A stretch of DNA of 64,000 bases from a candidate division WOR-3 bacterium. Lineage in GTDB: Bacteria > SDB-A. The notes under the pieces were generated by a model. That model did not search any database. It saw only the letters and a list, made by a program, of their open reading frames with translations, and had not been told where the DNA came from. Positions 35,628 through 45,011 of the stretch are shown one piece after another. The position numbers and the translations under genes are program-made. Each line of letters opens with the position of its first letter. Position 1 is the first letter of the stretch. The stretch covers positions 1 through 64,000 of the forward strand of contig JAFGSQ010000006.1 of the NCBI GenBank assembly GCA_016934535.1. The letters run 5' to 3'.

Positions 35628-36278
35628 TTAGTCAACACTGATCAAATTATTTTTTATCCATTTGTTAAAATCCGGTTTACCTGCATTAAACAGCAATTCT
35701 TTCAAGGAAATTATACTTAAGAACAGCCTGAAGACATGAGCGTAGTTCTTGTAACTGCCTCTGTCCGGATTGTCTACAATTTCAATTATCTCATTTTTTG
35801 ACAAAAACAATCCGTCCGACCTCAGCTGATCAGCGGCGAAGATTGCAAATCCTTCAAAAAACCAGACAGGACCCATGGCGTCTTCGTCTCCGTTGAGAAT
35901 CCTTATATGCAATCTGTGCGCGATTTCATGAGCCAGAAGTTTTTCGTAACTCGAGTCTTCTATACCTTCGGGATAAACCACGGCATAAAATTCAGGAGTC
36001 ATTGCCGTCAAAACACCTTTCTCAAGAGCTGCGCAATACGTGTCGGGTAATTCGAATTCCGGTACTATCTCCGCCAATGAGGCAAGTTCAGAATTGAACT
36101 TTTTCTTGTCGTTAAAAATTCGGACTTCATTCATGAAAGGTTTTTGGGCATGCTCTTCCCAGCCGAATTTTTTCGCAAAAGCACTTACTCTTTTCCGGGC
36201 GTTGTCTATATAACCTTCAAATTCAATTCTTCTGTTTTCCAAAGATTCCGGTAAAACAAGATTAATGCAATCTTTCAT
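35628..36278 (-). CDS. Gluzincin-type metalloprotease-like protein
   Basis: 216 residues, cytoplasmic by appearance. HEIAHRLH at residues 117-124 supplies the zinc-binding HExxH, and WFFEGFAIFAADQL places a third-ligand Glu at about residue 142, the usual arrangement of gluzincins (peptidase MA clan). The C-terminal region is helical. A GGAGGAAA ribosome site precedes the start, and the gene overlaps the upstream GNAT by 4 bases. The substrate is unknown and activity is untested by sequence alone. Confidence 0.72.
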   Translation of the reverse strand: MKDCINLVLPESLENRRIEFEGYIDNARKRVSAFAKKFGWEEHAQKPFMNEVRIFNDKKKFNSELASLAEIVPEFELPDTYCAALEKGVLTAMTPEFYAVVYPEGIEDSSYEKLLAHEIAHRLHIRILNGDEDAMGPVWFFEGFAIFAADQLRSDGLFLSKNEIIEIVDNPDRGSYKNYAHVFRLFLSIISLKELLFNAGKPDFNKWIKNNLISVD

Positions 36279-37078
36279 CCGAAATTTCCTCCGATTCTTC
36301 CGTAAAGTTTATCGGGTTGCCAGGGAAATTCTTTTCCAAGAATCATTCTTTTCGCCCGTTTTTTTTCTGCACACCCAATGGACTTAAGGAATTTAATCCC
36401 TTCAAGATTATCAGCGGGTAAGACCGCTTTATTTTTCATTGTCTGCTTTTTTTTCATCAATTCTATGCCTGCTTCAGCATTTTCAGCAACGACAAGACCT
36501 TCTCCCATTTTAGGAAGAAAAAAACCCTGAATTCTTGCATTTTTTTTATAAACAAATCCGTCGTTAATTTTATCGGAAAGAATGCAGTTTCTTTTCTCTC
36601 CCGAGACTTTTTCATCCATTTTCATCACAAGTAAAACATTTTCCGGCGTCAAGGGTTCGATGTGTTTCGCTCTAATATCTTCTTCATTTTCCAAATCAAA
36701 AAATACATATTCAGTCTGAATTCTGAATCCTGCTTTTTCGTACACCGGGCAACCAAGTTCCGTCGCTATGAGAGAGACTGTCTCGCATTTCGAAGTGTTT
36801 GTAATCTCCAGTAATTTTCTGACAATCTCTTTACCGAGTCCTCTGTTCCGGTGGTCCTGTCTTACTATTATATGCGCGAGCCAGGCGGTTTTTCCGAAAA
36901 CGATAGCAGTTCCGACACCAATTATGTCCTCGCCCATGAAAACCTTTATGGGTGTGCAAAAATGTTTTGAAGCATAATACATAAAAACGGGGACAATATC
37001 ACCCCACCCTTCCGGCTGAAGCTTTTTCAGACTTTCTGCTTCTTTATCCGACAATCTTTCTATAATATTAAAATTCAT
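36275..37078 (-). CDS. GNAT-family N-acetyltransferase
   Basis: 267 residues. The N-terminal GNAT domain (about 1-135) carries AHIIVRQDHRNRGLGKEIVRKLLE, the acetyl-CoA-binding motif A, and VYEKAGFRIQTEYVFF. The C-terminal half (about 140-267) resembles the second domain found in two-domain GNAT proteins of the Acetyltransf_18 type. It is translationally coupled to the downstream metalloprotease-like gene and overlaps the methyltransferase gene upstream by 11 bases. The substrate is unknown. Confidence 0.82.
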   Translation of the reverse strand: MNFNIIERLSDKEAESLKKLQPEGWGDIVPVFMYYASKHFCTPIKVFMGEDIIGVGTAIVFGKTAWLAHIIVRQDHRNRGLGKEIVRKLLEITNTSKCETVSLIATELGCPVYEKAGFRIQTEYVFFDLENEEDIRAKHIEPLTPENVLLVMKMDEKVSGEKRNCILSDKINDGFVYKKNARIQGFFLPKMGEGLVVAENAEAGIELMKKKQTMKNKAVLPADNLEGIKFLKSIGCAEKKRAKRMILGKEFPWQPDKLYGRIGGNFG

Positions 37079-37607
37079 ATAAAAATTTATTCAAAACAAC
37101 TTTATTTTTAGAATCGAATTCAATGCCTTCCATTTCGAGAAGCCTTCGTTTCATGTCTGAGCCTCCCTGAAATCCTCCCAATGACCCGTCAGACCTCACT
37201 GTTCTGTGGCAGGGAATCAACAGTGGAAAAGGATTTTTGGACAAAGCATTTCCAACAGACCTCGCGCCGTTTTTCAAACCGAGGTATTCGGAGATTATTT
37301 TATATGTCGTAACAAAACCTCTCGGAGTTTTACTTTCCGCCGCAAGCACCTTATTTTGAAATTCCGAGCAGACACTAAAATCGAGCAAATCAAGGTTGAA
37401 TGTAACTTCCCATCCCTTTAGAAAAGCCTGGATTTTGTAAGCGGTATCATCAATCTGGTCGCAGCTTTTTTTCTCGCAATCCGCTCTTTTTAATGTTCCT
37501 CCGTCCTTTAATGAAAAACCTGTTATCAGGGAGTTTTTCTCATATAGACGCCAAAAAATAACTGTTTTACCGAAAACAGTAATATTATCCAAAAAGTAAC
37601 AGTCCAT
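37068..37607 (-). CDS. ogt: Methylated-DNA-protein-cysteine methyltransferase
   Basis: 179 residues. The C-terminal domain has the helix-turn-helix and active site: NGARSVGNALSKNPFPLLIPCHRTV, with the acceptor Cys in PCHR, and SLGGFQGG after it. The N-terminal 85 residues are a divergent RNase-H-like domain. It removes alkyl groups from O6-alkylguanine by irreversible transfer to Cys. It overlaps the downstream GNAT by 11 bases. Confidence 0.88.
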   Translation of the reverse strand: MDCYFLDNITVFGKTVIFWRLYEKNSLITGFSLKDGGTLKRADCEKKSCDQIDDTAYKIQAFLKGWEVTFNLDLLDFSVCSEFQNKVLAAESKTPRGFVTTYKIISEYLGLKNGARSVGNALSKNPFPLLIPCHRTVRSDGSLGGFQGGSDMKRRLLEMEGIEFDSKNKVVLNKFLYEF

Positions 37608-37632
37608 TTATCTCGCCGTTTGAAGAATATTT

Positions 37633-38577
37633 TTATATCAGATGATTCTCTTTTCCCGACTTCGTCAGGCAAAGACCTGTCAAATCTTTTATGTCGGCTT
37701 CTCCCACGCACATCACCGTGTCTGCGCCGCCCCAATAGATTTTCACGGTTTTGTCCGGTTCAGGTACCGCCCCGCAAGTAAATACGACATTGTGTACATA
37801 ACCTGTAATTTCCCAGGGATCCTGCGGTTGTAAAATCCAGTCATCTGATATGCCGAGGATTTTTGAGGGATCTTTTATATCGTGGAGAGCTGCTCCAAGT
37901 CTGTATACGGCTCCGTCCATAGTTTTAAAAACTCCGTGATAGATATTTAACCAGCCTTCATCTGTCTTAATAGGTGTCGCCCCGGGACCTATTTTCATCT
38001 CGTCCCATCTGTACTGTCCGGGTTTCATTATTACTTTTGAATCACCCCAATAGATCAGGTCGGGAGAATATGAAATCCAGATAGACCAGGGTGAAATTTC
38101 AGAATGAGGCCTGTCGAGTCTCGCGTATCTTCCGTCAATTTTCTCCGGAAAAATTACGACATTCCTGCTGTCAGCCACGGTGATTAAAGCGATTCGTTCA
38201 ATGTTAAAAAAATCCTCGGTTTTGGCCAAGGCGGTTCTTACTCCGTGTCTGGAATAAGCGCTGTAAGTTAAAAGAAATTCCCCCTCGATTTCACAGATTC
38301 TGCAGTCTTCAACTCCGTATTCTTCGTATTCTGCAAAAACACCTTTTTCGGCGGGGACAATAAAAGGTTTTTCCCTGACTATAAAATTATATCCGTCTTC
38401 GCTTTCGGCTATACCGATTATGGATCTGCCGTTTCTTTTGTGTGAACGAAAAAGCATGACATATTTTCCGGCGTGTTTTACTGCACCGGCGTTGTGGACG
38501 GTTTCAACCTGATACGGGACGTCATCCTTCGTCAGTATCGGATTTTGTTTGTATCTGCGGACAATTTCTTTTTTCAC
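37633..38577 (-). CDS. GH130-family glycoside phosphorylase or hydrolase
   Basis: 314 residues, the standard length for GH130. A five-bladed propeller is suggested by recurring strands; GVEDCRICEIEGEFLLTYSAY contains the proton-donor Asp region, and INIYHGVFKTMDGAVYRLGAALHD and a VFTCGAVPE segment match the family. Known members phosphorolyse or hydrolyse beta-mannosides. It overlaps the GT4 gene by 4 bases. It and the other GH130 gene (39631-41085) flank a GT4 gene, suggesting turnover of a mannose-containing oligosaccharide or glycogen-like polymer. The reaction (phosphorolysis versus hydrolysis) is not resolved. Confidence 0.85.
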   Translation of the reverse strand: MKKEIVRRYKQNPILTKDDVPYQVETVHNAGAVKHAGKYVMLFRSHKRNGRSIIGIAESEDGYNFIVREKPFIVPAEKGVFAEYEEYGVEDCRICEIEGEFLLTYSAYSRHGVRTALAKTEDFFNIERIALITVADSRNVVIFPEKIDGRYARLDRPHSEISPWSIWISYSPDLIYWGDSKVIMKPGQYRWDEMKIGPGATPIKTDEGWLNIYHGVFKTMDGAVYRLGAALHDIKDPSKILGISDDWILQPQDPWEITGYVHNVVFTCGAVPEPDKTVKIYWGGADTVMCVGEADIKDLTGLCLTKSGKENHLI

Positions 38578-39608
38578 CTTTTTAACGCACCTTCAGAATT
38601 CAATAATATTTCATTATAAACTTCTATATATTCCCGTGCCATTCGTTCTTTTGTAAATTTGTTTTCTATTGTTTTTCTGCAATCACTTCTTTTGATTTCA
38701 CTTATCTTTTCTACGCAGTCCGCCGCCTCCTTAACGGATGAAACGAGAAAACCTGATTTTTTATCTTCTATTATTTCCTGCATGCTTCCTTTTTTGAAAG
38801 CTATTACCGGAGTCCCGCAAGCCATAGCCTCAACAACCGAGAGACCAAAAGGTTCTTCAAAATTTATCGGATGTAACAGAGCCTCAGCATTGCCGAGTAA
38901 TTCGTTCCGTTCCTGGGGGGCGACACTGCCAAGATAATTTATTTCCCCTGATTTGACAAACGGCTCAATATATTTATGAAAATATTCCTTGTCCTGTACA
39001 ATTCCAGCCATCAGCAGTTTTTTCCCTGTCATTCTCGATATCTCCACCGCTTCTTTGGCTCCCTTGTCCGGATGGAATCTTCCGAAAAACAACAGGTAAT
39101 CCCCTTTTGGATTTTCTCTGTAAGTGAAATTCTCAAGATCAATTCCATGGTGTATGGTCTTTTCGTAGGACAGCAGAGGAGACCTGTCAGAATCGCTTAT
39201 AGAGACATAATATGTCACCTCATCGTATTTTTTATAAACCTCGATAATTTTTTCAGAAGAAAATCCGTGTATTGTCGTCAAAACAGGAGTCTGGACCAGT
39301 TTTGAATATGTCAAAGGCAAGAAGTCGAAATTATTGTGAATTATGTCGAAATCGGAAGCCTTTTCAAAGCAGTTTGATATGTGCAGGCATTCCCGGACTT
39401 TCGGATCTACTTTTTTGTCCTCTTCATAACCTTTCGGGCAGACGGACAGGAGTTTTGCGCATGTAACTGAATCGCCCGTTGCGAAAAGAGTTACGTCCAT
39501 TCCCATTCTGACAAGTTCTTCTGTAAGAAGAGATGTAACCCTTTCCCACGGTCCGTAATGCCTTGGCGGTGTACGCCAGGCTATAGGAGCGAGCATTGCT
39601 ATTTTCAT
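38574..39608 (-). CDS. GT4-family glycosyltransferase
   Basis: 344 residues, two Rossmann-like domains. N-terminal MLAPIAWRTPPRHYGPWERV is the acceptor side; the nucleotide-sugar motif near residues 240-270 (LLHPINFEEPFGLSVVEAMACGTPVIAF) with E-x7-E is the GT-B retaining signature. It probably transfers mannose or glucose from a nucleotide sugar. It lies between two GH130 genes and downstream of a GT4 fusion, indicating synthesis plus recycling of one glycan. Confidence 0.88.
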   Translation of the reverse strand: MKIAMLAPIAWRTPPRHYGPWERVTSLLTEELVRMGMDVTLFATGDSVTCAKLLSVCPKGYEEDKKVDPKVRECLHISNCFEKASDFDIIHNNFDFLPLTYSKLVQTPVLTTIHGFSSEKIIEVYKKYDEVTYYVSISDSDRSPLLSYEKTIHHGIDLENFTYRENPKGDYLLFFGRFHPDKGAKEAVEISRMTGKKLLMAGIVQDKEYFHKYIEPFVKSGEINYLGSVAPQERNELLGNAEALLHPINFEEPFGLSVVEAMACGTPVIAFKKGSMQEIIEDKKSGFLVSSVKEAADCVEKISEIKRSDCRKTIENKFTKERMAREYIEVYNEILLNSEGALKR

Positions 39609-39630
39609 TGCATCTGAGAGCCGGTTTTGG

Positions 39631-41085
39631 TCAGGTCATAGCGTCTAATAAATCTTTTGTATCAACAACGGCAAAACCGGTTGCATAATCCGACATCGCG
39701 TAAGGAATTATAAGTTTATTTTTATGTTTCAAAGCTCCGCAGGTGTAAACAACATTCGGAACGTAACCTTCCCTTTCATTTTCGTCCGGTTCAATCAAAG
39801 GTTTTTTAAGGCGTCCGATGACTTTTGAAGGATCGTCCCTGTCGAGGAGAAAAGCACCAATACAGTATTTTCTCATCGGCCCGACTCCGTGGCTCAGGAC
39901 AATCCATCCTTCATCGGTTTCTATCGGAGAACCGCAGTTTCCGATCTGGACAAATTCCCATGTAAAAGTAGGGCGGATAATTATTTGGGGTTCAAACCAG
40001 AAATGAATATTTTCAGAATACATAATGAACAAATTTTCGTTGTCCTGTCTCGAAAGCATCGTGTATAAACCGTTGATTTTCTTCGGAAAAAGAGCAAGCC
40101 CCTTGTTTTTTGCCGCTGGTCCGTTCAGAGTGATGAACGTAAAAGAAACAAAATCTTTTGTCTCAATCATTTGGGGGAGAATCGTTTTACCGTCAAACGC
40201 TGTATATGTCGCATAATAAAGGCGGGTCCCGTTTTCTTCTGAAAACAATACAAATCTTGCATCTTCAATCCCGTTGCGATGACTGGGAGCGAAAGGAAAG
40301 ATCGCTTTTTCTGAGGTTTTTTGATCAATTCCAAAAGTGACTTCATAATTTGAATAAGCGAGCACAAGAATGTTCTGAGCGGTTAATTCTATATCTCCTC
40401 CGGAGTGTTGAAATCTATTTTTAGTTCGGTTAATATTTTCCTTTAATTCCGACAAAGTAAAATTTTCCGGAAGCAGTGATAAAACATTTTTGCTGAATTC
40501 GTTTTGAAAATTCAGTTCAGTTAATTTCCTCGAAAAAAGGTTTTTCTCATATATTTGATTCGGTTTCATGACCGGTTGAGTTACAAAAGGAGTCGGCTGT
40601 TTGATCTCAATCTGAAAATCATCCGATATCGTTCCTTCTCTGAATACTATCGACGAAATGTGTCCTTCTCCTGTAGCTCTCAGACTTAATATGAATTTAA
40701 TTGAACCTTCGGGGAGACCGGATTGATCGGGGTGCGGAACAATGCACGGATTGAAAAGGGCGGCTGATTCGAGAGAATATTCCTGCGTGAAATACGCTCC
40801 GATTAGAAGTTTTCTCTCGTCAGAAAGTGCATTGTCCGTTATCGTCCAGCGCCGAACATTTTCAAAATTTCTCAATAATACTTTTTTTATATCCTGGTGA
40901 CGGGTTTTAAAATCCGTCATAACTTTTTCCAGCACCTCTTTTGTCTGTTTTTCGCTAAGGCTCATAACCCTTCCGATAATCTTTTCTCTTCTGCTTTCAT
41001 CTTCCGGGATAAACTCTCTTATTAGAACTCTTTCGTGAGAGGGTTTTAATATTATGTTCTTTTTTTCAAGATGCAAATTTTTCAC
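39631..41085 (-). CDS. GH130-family protein, long form
   Basis: 484 residues starting with GTG after a GAGGAA ribosome site. The N-terminal 170 residues are a helical extension (SHERVLIREFIPEDESRREKI) found in longer GH130 members. The propeller follows: NGIEDARFVLFSEENGTRLYYATYTAFDG matches the catalytic segment of the shorter paralogue, and VLSHGVGPMRKYCIGAFLLD and YVPNVVYTCGALKH continue it. Likely a beta-mannoside phosphorylase or mannosidase. Only 4 bases from the upstream GT4 gene, so it is in the same operon. Confidence 0.85.
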   Translation of the reverse strand: MKNLHLEKKNIILKPSHERVLIREFIPEDESRREKIIGRVMSLSEKQTKEVLEKVMTDFKTRHQDIKKVLLRNFENVRRWTITDNALSDERKLLIGAYFTQEYSLESAALFNPCIVPHPDQSGLPEGSIKFILSLRATGEGHISSIVFREGTISDDFQIEIKQPTPFVTQPVMKPNQIYEKNLFSRKLTELNFQNEFSKNVLSLLPENFTLSELKENINRTKNRFQHSGGDIELTAQNILVLAYSNYEVTFGIDQKTSEKAIFPFAPSHRNGIEDARFVLFSEENGTRLYYATYTAFDGKTILPQMIETKDFVSFTFITLNGPAAKNKGLALFPKKINGLYTMLSRQDNENLFIMYSENIHFWFEPQIIIRPTFTWEFVQIGNCGSPIETDEGWIVLSHGVGPMRKYCIGAFLLDRDDPSKVIGRLKKPLIEPDENEREGYVPNVVYTCGALKHKNKLIIPYAMSDYATGFAVVDTKDLLDAMT

Positions 41086-41089
41086 TATT

Positions 41090-43366
41090 TTATTCCTCTA
41101 TAGGATTTATGTACTGCAATTTTTTCTGTTCCGCATTGAATCCATGCATTGAAAGCAGAGACAAGAGCCATGCGAGTGTCGATTCGGCCCCCTGATTCAA
41201 GTTGGGTCCATCGGGAGTCAAGCCGTCTTTGCACCCGCCCGTCGTGTAATCGTAAAGAGGTTCATTCAAAACATTCTGGCCCAAAAACCAGTTGAAAGCA
41301 AGATGCGCCGTGTTGCTGTAAAGCTCGTTTCCCGTCATGTTGTATGCCAGAAGACATGTTTCGAGCATTGATTGAGCTTCAATAGGCTGTTGATCGAACA
41401 TGGATTTTGTCTTGCCTTTTCTCAGCCAGTCTCTGTTGCCGACCGGACAGAAATAATTCTTTTCTATCTGCAGTTCTATCAGCCAATTCAAAAGTTTGTA
41501 TCCTGTTTCTGTCATGTCGTTGCGCTGCATCCATTGTCCTGACAACAAGAGCGCCTGAGGCACTTTCGCGTTTGCATAAAACAGCTCGTCGTCGAACCAC
41601 GGCCATTTTTCATCCGGCCGGTTTTTAATTTTTTCAAAAAGATAATTTGCCAATTTTTCGCGTATCCTGCGAACTTCGCTGTCACCGGAAAATCTTGCCA
41701 GGTACGCGTGTATTCCGACCAAAGCAAACGAAACTGAACGCGGATGCCTGAGTTCTTCCATCAATTTAATGGTTTTGTGAAAAAGAGTCGTGCTCAAAGC
41801 AACACAACCCCTGTCTTTTGACAGGGCCGCACTCACACCGAGACCCCATATTGCTCTGCCCTGGCTGTCTTCGGAACCTTTTTCTTCGAGCCAGGTTCTG
41901 TCAAAAGACATGAAGTTTCTGAACCATCCGTTCTTTTCATTGAAAGCGTGCTGGATGAACGCGAGATACTTTTTTTGAAATCTGAAAAATTGAGGATCTT
42001 CCGGAGTCAGACTTTGAGCCATCACCGATGCAATAAGAGCTCTCGAGTTGTCATCCATACAGTAACCGTGATTGTAATCAGGTATCGAATAAGTGGCGTG
42101 CTGTATTATTCCTGTATCATCAGTCATTAGTAAAATGTGCCTGAAATCAATTTCGGGCAGGCTTGTCTTGTCCTGATCGAGTGTTTTCGTGTTGAAAAAC
42201 ACTCGCGCTTTTTTGACTCTTTCATCCTTGACTTCGTTAAAAACAGCCAAGTAATCCACGGCGACCTGATTCCAAACTGCTTTTCGAAGATACGTGTAAG
42301 CCCGTTTTCTCATGGCGTTTCGTTTATTGTCGTCTTCGAGAAGTTCTATTACAGAATCAGCCAATCCGTCTGAATCCCTGAAATTCACCAAAATACCCCT
42401 GTCATCCGCCATCATTTCCTTGGCGTACCAATAAGGAGTCGATACAGAGGCTTTACCCACACCCATGGCGTAAGCGAGTGTTCCGGATACTATCTGCGCT
42501 TCTGAAAGATACGGAGTTACATATACGTCGCATGCGCCAAGGAATTCACAAAGTTCCTTTCTGTCGACAAAGCGGTTAAAAAACATAATATTCTGATCTA
42601 CACCGATTGCTTTTGCACGCCTGACAAGGTTTTGCCTGTATTCTTCACCCTGCGTTTTTTTTATGTTGGGATGAGTGGCTCCTACAACTATATAAACTGC
42701 GTCCGGGTGTTTTTTAACAATTATCGGCAGAGCCTCTATCATAAATTCGATCCCTTTGTTTGGAGACAGAAGACCGAAGGTGAGGATTACTTTTTTTCCT
42801 TCCACGCCGAACTGGTCTTTGTAAAAATTTGGATCGACAAAGGGCATGTCAGGAATTCCGTGGTGTATTAAAGTAATCTTTTCTTCCGGGATATCGTATA
42901 TATCTTTCAAAAAACAGCAAGCAGTCTCTGACATGACGACCAGCCTCGATGAAAGGGAAGCTATATCAATCAGCGTTTTTCTCTGCTTGTCTGACGGCTC
43001 TTTAAGCACAGTGTGCAAAGTCGTCACTACCGGCATTCTCAACCGGCGAATCAGTGAAAGAATGTATGTTCCCGTTTCGCCTCCGAAAATTCCGAATTCG
43101 TGTTGAAGCGACACAGCATCAATTTGGCTGATGTTCAGGTAATCAGAAGCAAGTACATATTCGCTCGATCTGTTCTGATTTATCTCAAAACGGACTTCTT
43201 TTGGATATTTGTATCCTTCAGATCTGTCGTTCATCGCCAGGGTCCAGCAATCAATTTCATTTCCGACATTAGAAATCGCCGTGACAAGGTCTGTAGTAAA
43301 AGTCGCTATTCCGCACATCCGCGGAAGGTAATTTCCTATGACAGCGATTGATCTGATTCTTTCCAA
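41090..43366 (-). CDS. GT4 glycosyltransferase fused to a helical (alpha/alpha-barrel-like) domain
   Basis: 758 residues starting with TTG behind AAAGGA. Residues 1 to about 375 are a GT4 (NYLPRMCGIATFTTDLV; FGLLSPNKGIEFMIEALP; APYL-type donor site VTPYLSEAQIVSGTLAYAMGVG). From about 400 the helical domain reads DDTGIIQHATYSIPDYNHGYCMDDNSRALIAS, followed by W-rich repeats (GRAIWGLGVSAALSKD, AESTLAWLLSLL), like glycoside hydrolase or lyase alpha/alpha barrels. A fusion of synthesis and possible trimming activities is suggested. It heads the GT/GH130 operon. Confidence 0.82.
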   Translation of the reverse strand: MERIRSIAVIGNYLPRMCGIATFTTDLVTAISNVGNEIDCWTLAMNDRSEGYKYPKEVRFEINQNRSSEYVLASDYLNISQIDAVSLQHEFGIFGGETGTYILSLIRRLRMPVVTTLHTVLKEPSDKQRKTLIDIASLSSRLVVMSETACCFLKDIYDIPEEKITLIHHGIPDMPFVDPNFYKDQFGVEGKKVILTFGLLSPNKGIEFMIEALPIIVKKHPDAVYIVVGATHPNIKKTQGEEYRQNLVRRAKAIGVDQNIMFFNRFVDRKELCEFLGACDVYVTPYLSEAQIVSGTLAYAMGVGKASVSTPYWYAKEMMADDRGILVNFRDSDGLADSVIELLEDDNKRNAMRKRAYTYLRKAVWNQVAVDYLAVFNEVKDERVKKARVFFNTKTLDQDKTSLPEIDFRHILLMTDDTGIIQHATYSIPDYNHGYCMDDNSRALIASVMAQSLTPEDPQFFRFQKKYLAFIQHAFNEKNGWFRNFMSFDRTWLEEKGSEDSQGRAIWGLGVSAALSKDRGCVALSTTLFHKTIKLMEELRHPRSVSFALVGIHAYLARFSGDSEVRRIREKLANYLFEKIKNRPDEKWPWFDDELFYANAKVPQALLLSGQWMQRNDMTETGYKLLNWLIELQIEKNYFCPVGNRDWLRKGKTKSMFDQQPIEAQSMLETCLLAYNMTGNELYSNTAHLAFNWFLGQNVLNEPLYDYTTGGCKDGLTPDGPNLNQGAESTLAWLLSLLSMHGFNAEQKKLQYINPIEE

Positions 43367-43414
43367 TTTTATATCCTTTTGTTATATTCCGTATCTATGA
43401 GATTTAACAACGCC

Positions 43415-44497
43415 TTATTTGTTTTCAATTTCAAATCTTTTATCAATGAATTTAGAATTCATAATCCTCAATACCCCGAGATAATCCAATTTAAATTCAA
43501 GAAAATCTCCGGTTTTGTAATTTTTGGGATTGTCTCCAAGATCAATCACAAACATATCTGAACTGGCTCCAATTATTGAATATGAGTCGTCGGCAGGGAA
43601 AACATGGTTTTTATCTACATCGAGTATACCTATGTCAATTATAGCCCGATGTGAATTTTTATTAGCTTCGTTTATATCATGTCTTTGACTTTCTCCCTCA
43701 ATGTTAGTCCCCATATCGCCTATTGGTATACTCGGTTTATTTTTAAGTTCGATTATTTCGCAGTATAGTTTAAAAACGTCAGGATGAAGGTCTTTTAACG
43801 GCGCTCCGTTGTAGACATCCGTTCCCAAAAACAGAGATTCTCCCACTCTGAAATGATTTATTCCCCTGGGCAAAAGATTTTGAAAAATTAAAGGTATGGT
43901 AACAGAGGCTCCCCCTGAAACAAGCGGAATCCTTTTTCCGAATTTAGCTTCAATTAATTGCTTATATAAACTTAACTGTATTAGTTTATCATGATTCGGA
44001 AGCACTCCATTCAAACAAGCAAGGTTTGTCCCAATTCCAACAACTTCTATATTTGGAAGTTCGAATATTTTTAAATAAAAATCCATCAATCTGTCTCTCA
44101 TGACACCTTCTCTAAGCTCCCCCATCTCAATCATAATAATAATCTTATGTATTTTGTTCTGACACTGGGCTTCTTTGGATAAAAGGCCAACGGTTTTCAA
44201 TTCTGTATTAAGACTAATATCTGCATATTTTACGACACTTGGAATTGATTTCTGTGGCGGGGGTTTTATGTAAATCGTTTCAACGCCGGGATCTATACTT
44301 TTAACCATCTTCAAGCTCGAAAGTCTCGAGTCGCAGACCTGATCTACGTTTAATTTCAGCACTTCTTCGAGATATTCTCTGTTTCCGCAGAGAAGTTTAG
44401 TGACTACGGCCCATTTTATTTCGTGTTTTTTAAATATCTTGTCGAGATATTTGTAGTTAGACCTTAATTTTGAGCTGTTTAATGTTATTTTGGCCAT
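43415..44497 (-). CDS. PLP-dependent amino acid racemase (alanine/ornithine racemase-like)
   Basis: 360 residues counted from ATG 44497 (MAKITLNSSKLRSNY), matching the typical opening of this family; an in-frame ATG at 44512 would overlap the upstream gene by 11 bases. The PLP Lys lies in WAVVTKLLCGN near residue 34. GTNLACLNG, SGGASVTIP and HFRVGESLFLG (PLP-phosphate and barrel end) match the YhfX/ornithine racemase group of fold-type III enzymes. It probably interconverts an L- and D-amino acid. Located 4 bases after the GNAT gene stop. Confidence 0.8.
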   Translation of the reverse strand: MAKITLNSSKLRSNYKYLDKIFKKHEIKWAVVTKLLCGNREYLEEVLKLNVDQVCDSRLSSLKMVKSIDPGVETIYIKPPPQKSIPSVVKYADISLNTELKTVGLLSKEAQCQNKIHKIIIMIEMGELREGVMRDRLMDFYLKIFELPNIEVVGIGTNLACLNGVLPNHDKLIQLSLYKQLIEAKFGKRIPLVSGGASVTIPLIFQNLLPRGINHFRVGESLFLGTDVYNGAPLKDLHPDVFKLYCEIIELKNKPSIPIGDMGTNIEGESQRHDINEANKNSHRAIIDIGILDVDKNHVFPADDSYSIIGASSDMFVIDLGDNPKNYKTGDFLEFKLDYLGVLRIMNSKFIDKRFEIENK

Positions 44498-44501
44498 ATC
44501 A

Positions 44502-44942
44502 CTATTTGGCAAGTCTCATTTCGAGATACTTGTTTGTGAAACCGGATTTTTCATAGAGGAATCTCGCCGGATTGTCAGGTTCGACATGAAGCTTAATGTT
44601 TCCATCCGCTTTTTCAATAGTATTTCTCAGCAGTTCTTTGCCTATTCCTTTTCCCCTGTTCTCTCTCTTTGTGGCTATATAGACGAGAATATTTTCAGGA
44701 ATGTAGTCTTTCATTCCGGTCCTGTTGACGACAACCGCGCCCAGAATATCGTTTTCGGAATTGTATGTAATGACAAATCCACCGAATGATTCTATATTTT
44801 TCAATGCGTAATCGACCGCTTTTTCAATCGCTGGTTTAGGGTCTCCGTATTTGTCTAAATTTTCAAAAAGAAAATCGACAATTTTACTTTTTTCAATGGG
44901 AGCCGGCTTGTTATCCGGTCTGTAAATTTTTATTTCTGCCAT
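44502..44942 (-). CDS. GNAT-family N-acetyltransferase
   Basis: 146 residues. VYIATKRENRGKGIGKELLRNTIEKA is the acetyl-CoA motif A, and FLYEKSGFTNKYLEMRL ends the domain. Strong GAAAGGAG ribosome site. It is co-transcribed with the racemase-like gene, so it may acylate a D-amino acid or act on the same substrate; that is inference. Confidence 0.82.
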   Translation of the reverse strand: MAEIKIYRPDNKPAPIEKSKIVDFLFENLDKYGDPKPAIEKAVDYALKNIESFGGFVITYNSENDILGAVVVNRTGMKDYIPENILVYIATKRENRGKGIGKELLRNTIEKADGNIKLHVEPDNPARFLYEKSGFTNKYLEMRLAK

Positions 44943-45011
44943 GATATAACTCCTTTCATATACATAAGGATTGAGATAGAGCTTTCAAAATCTCAATATA
45001 AAATCCTGCCG

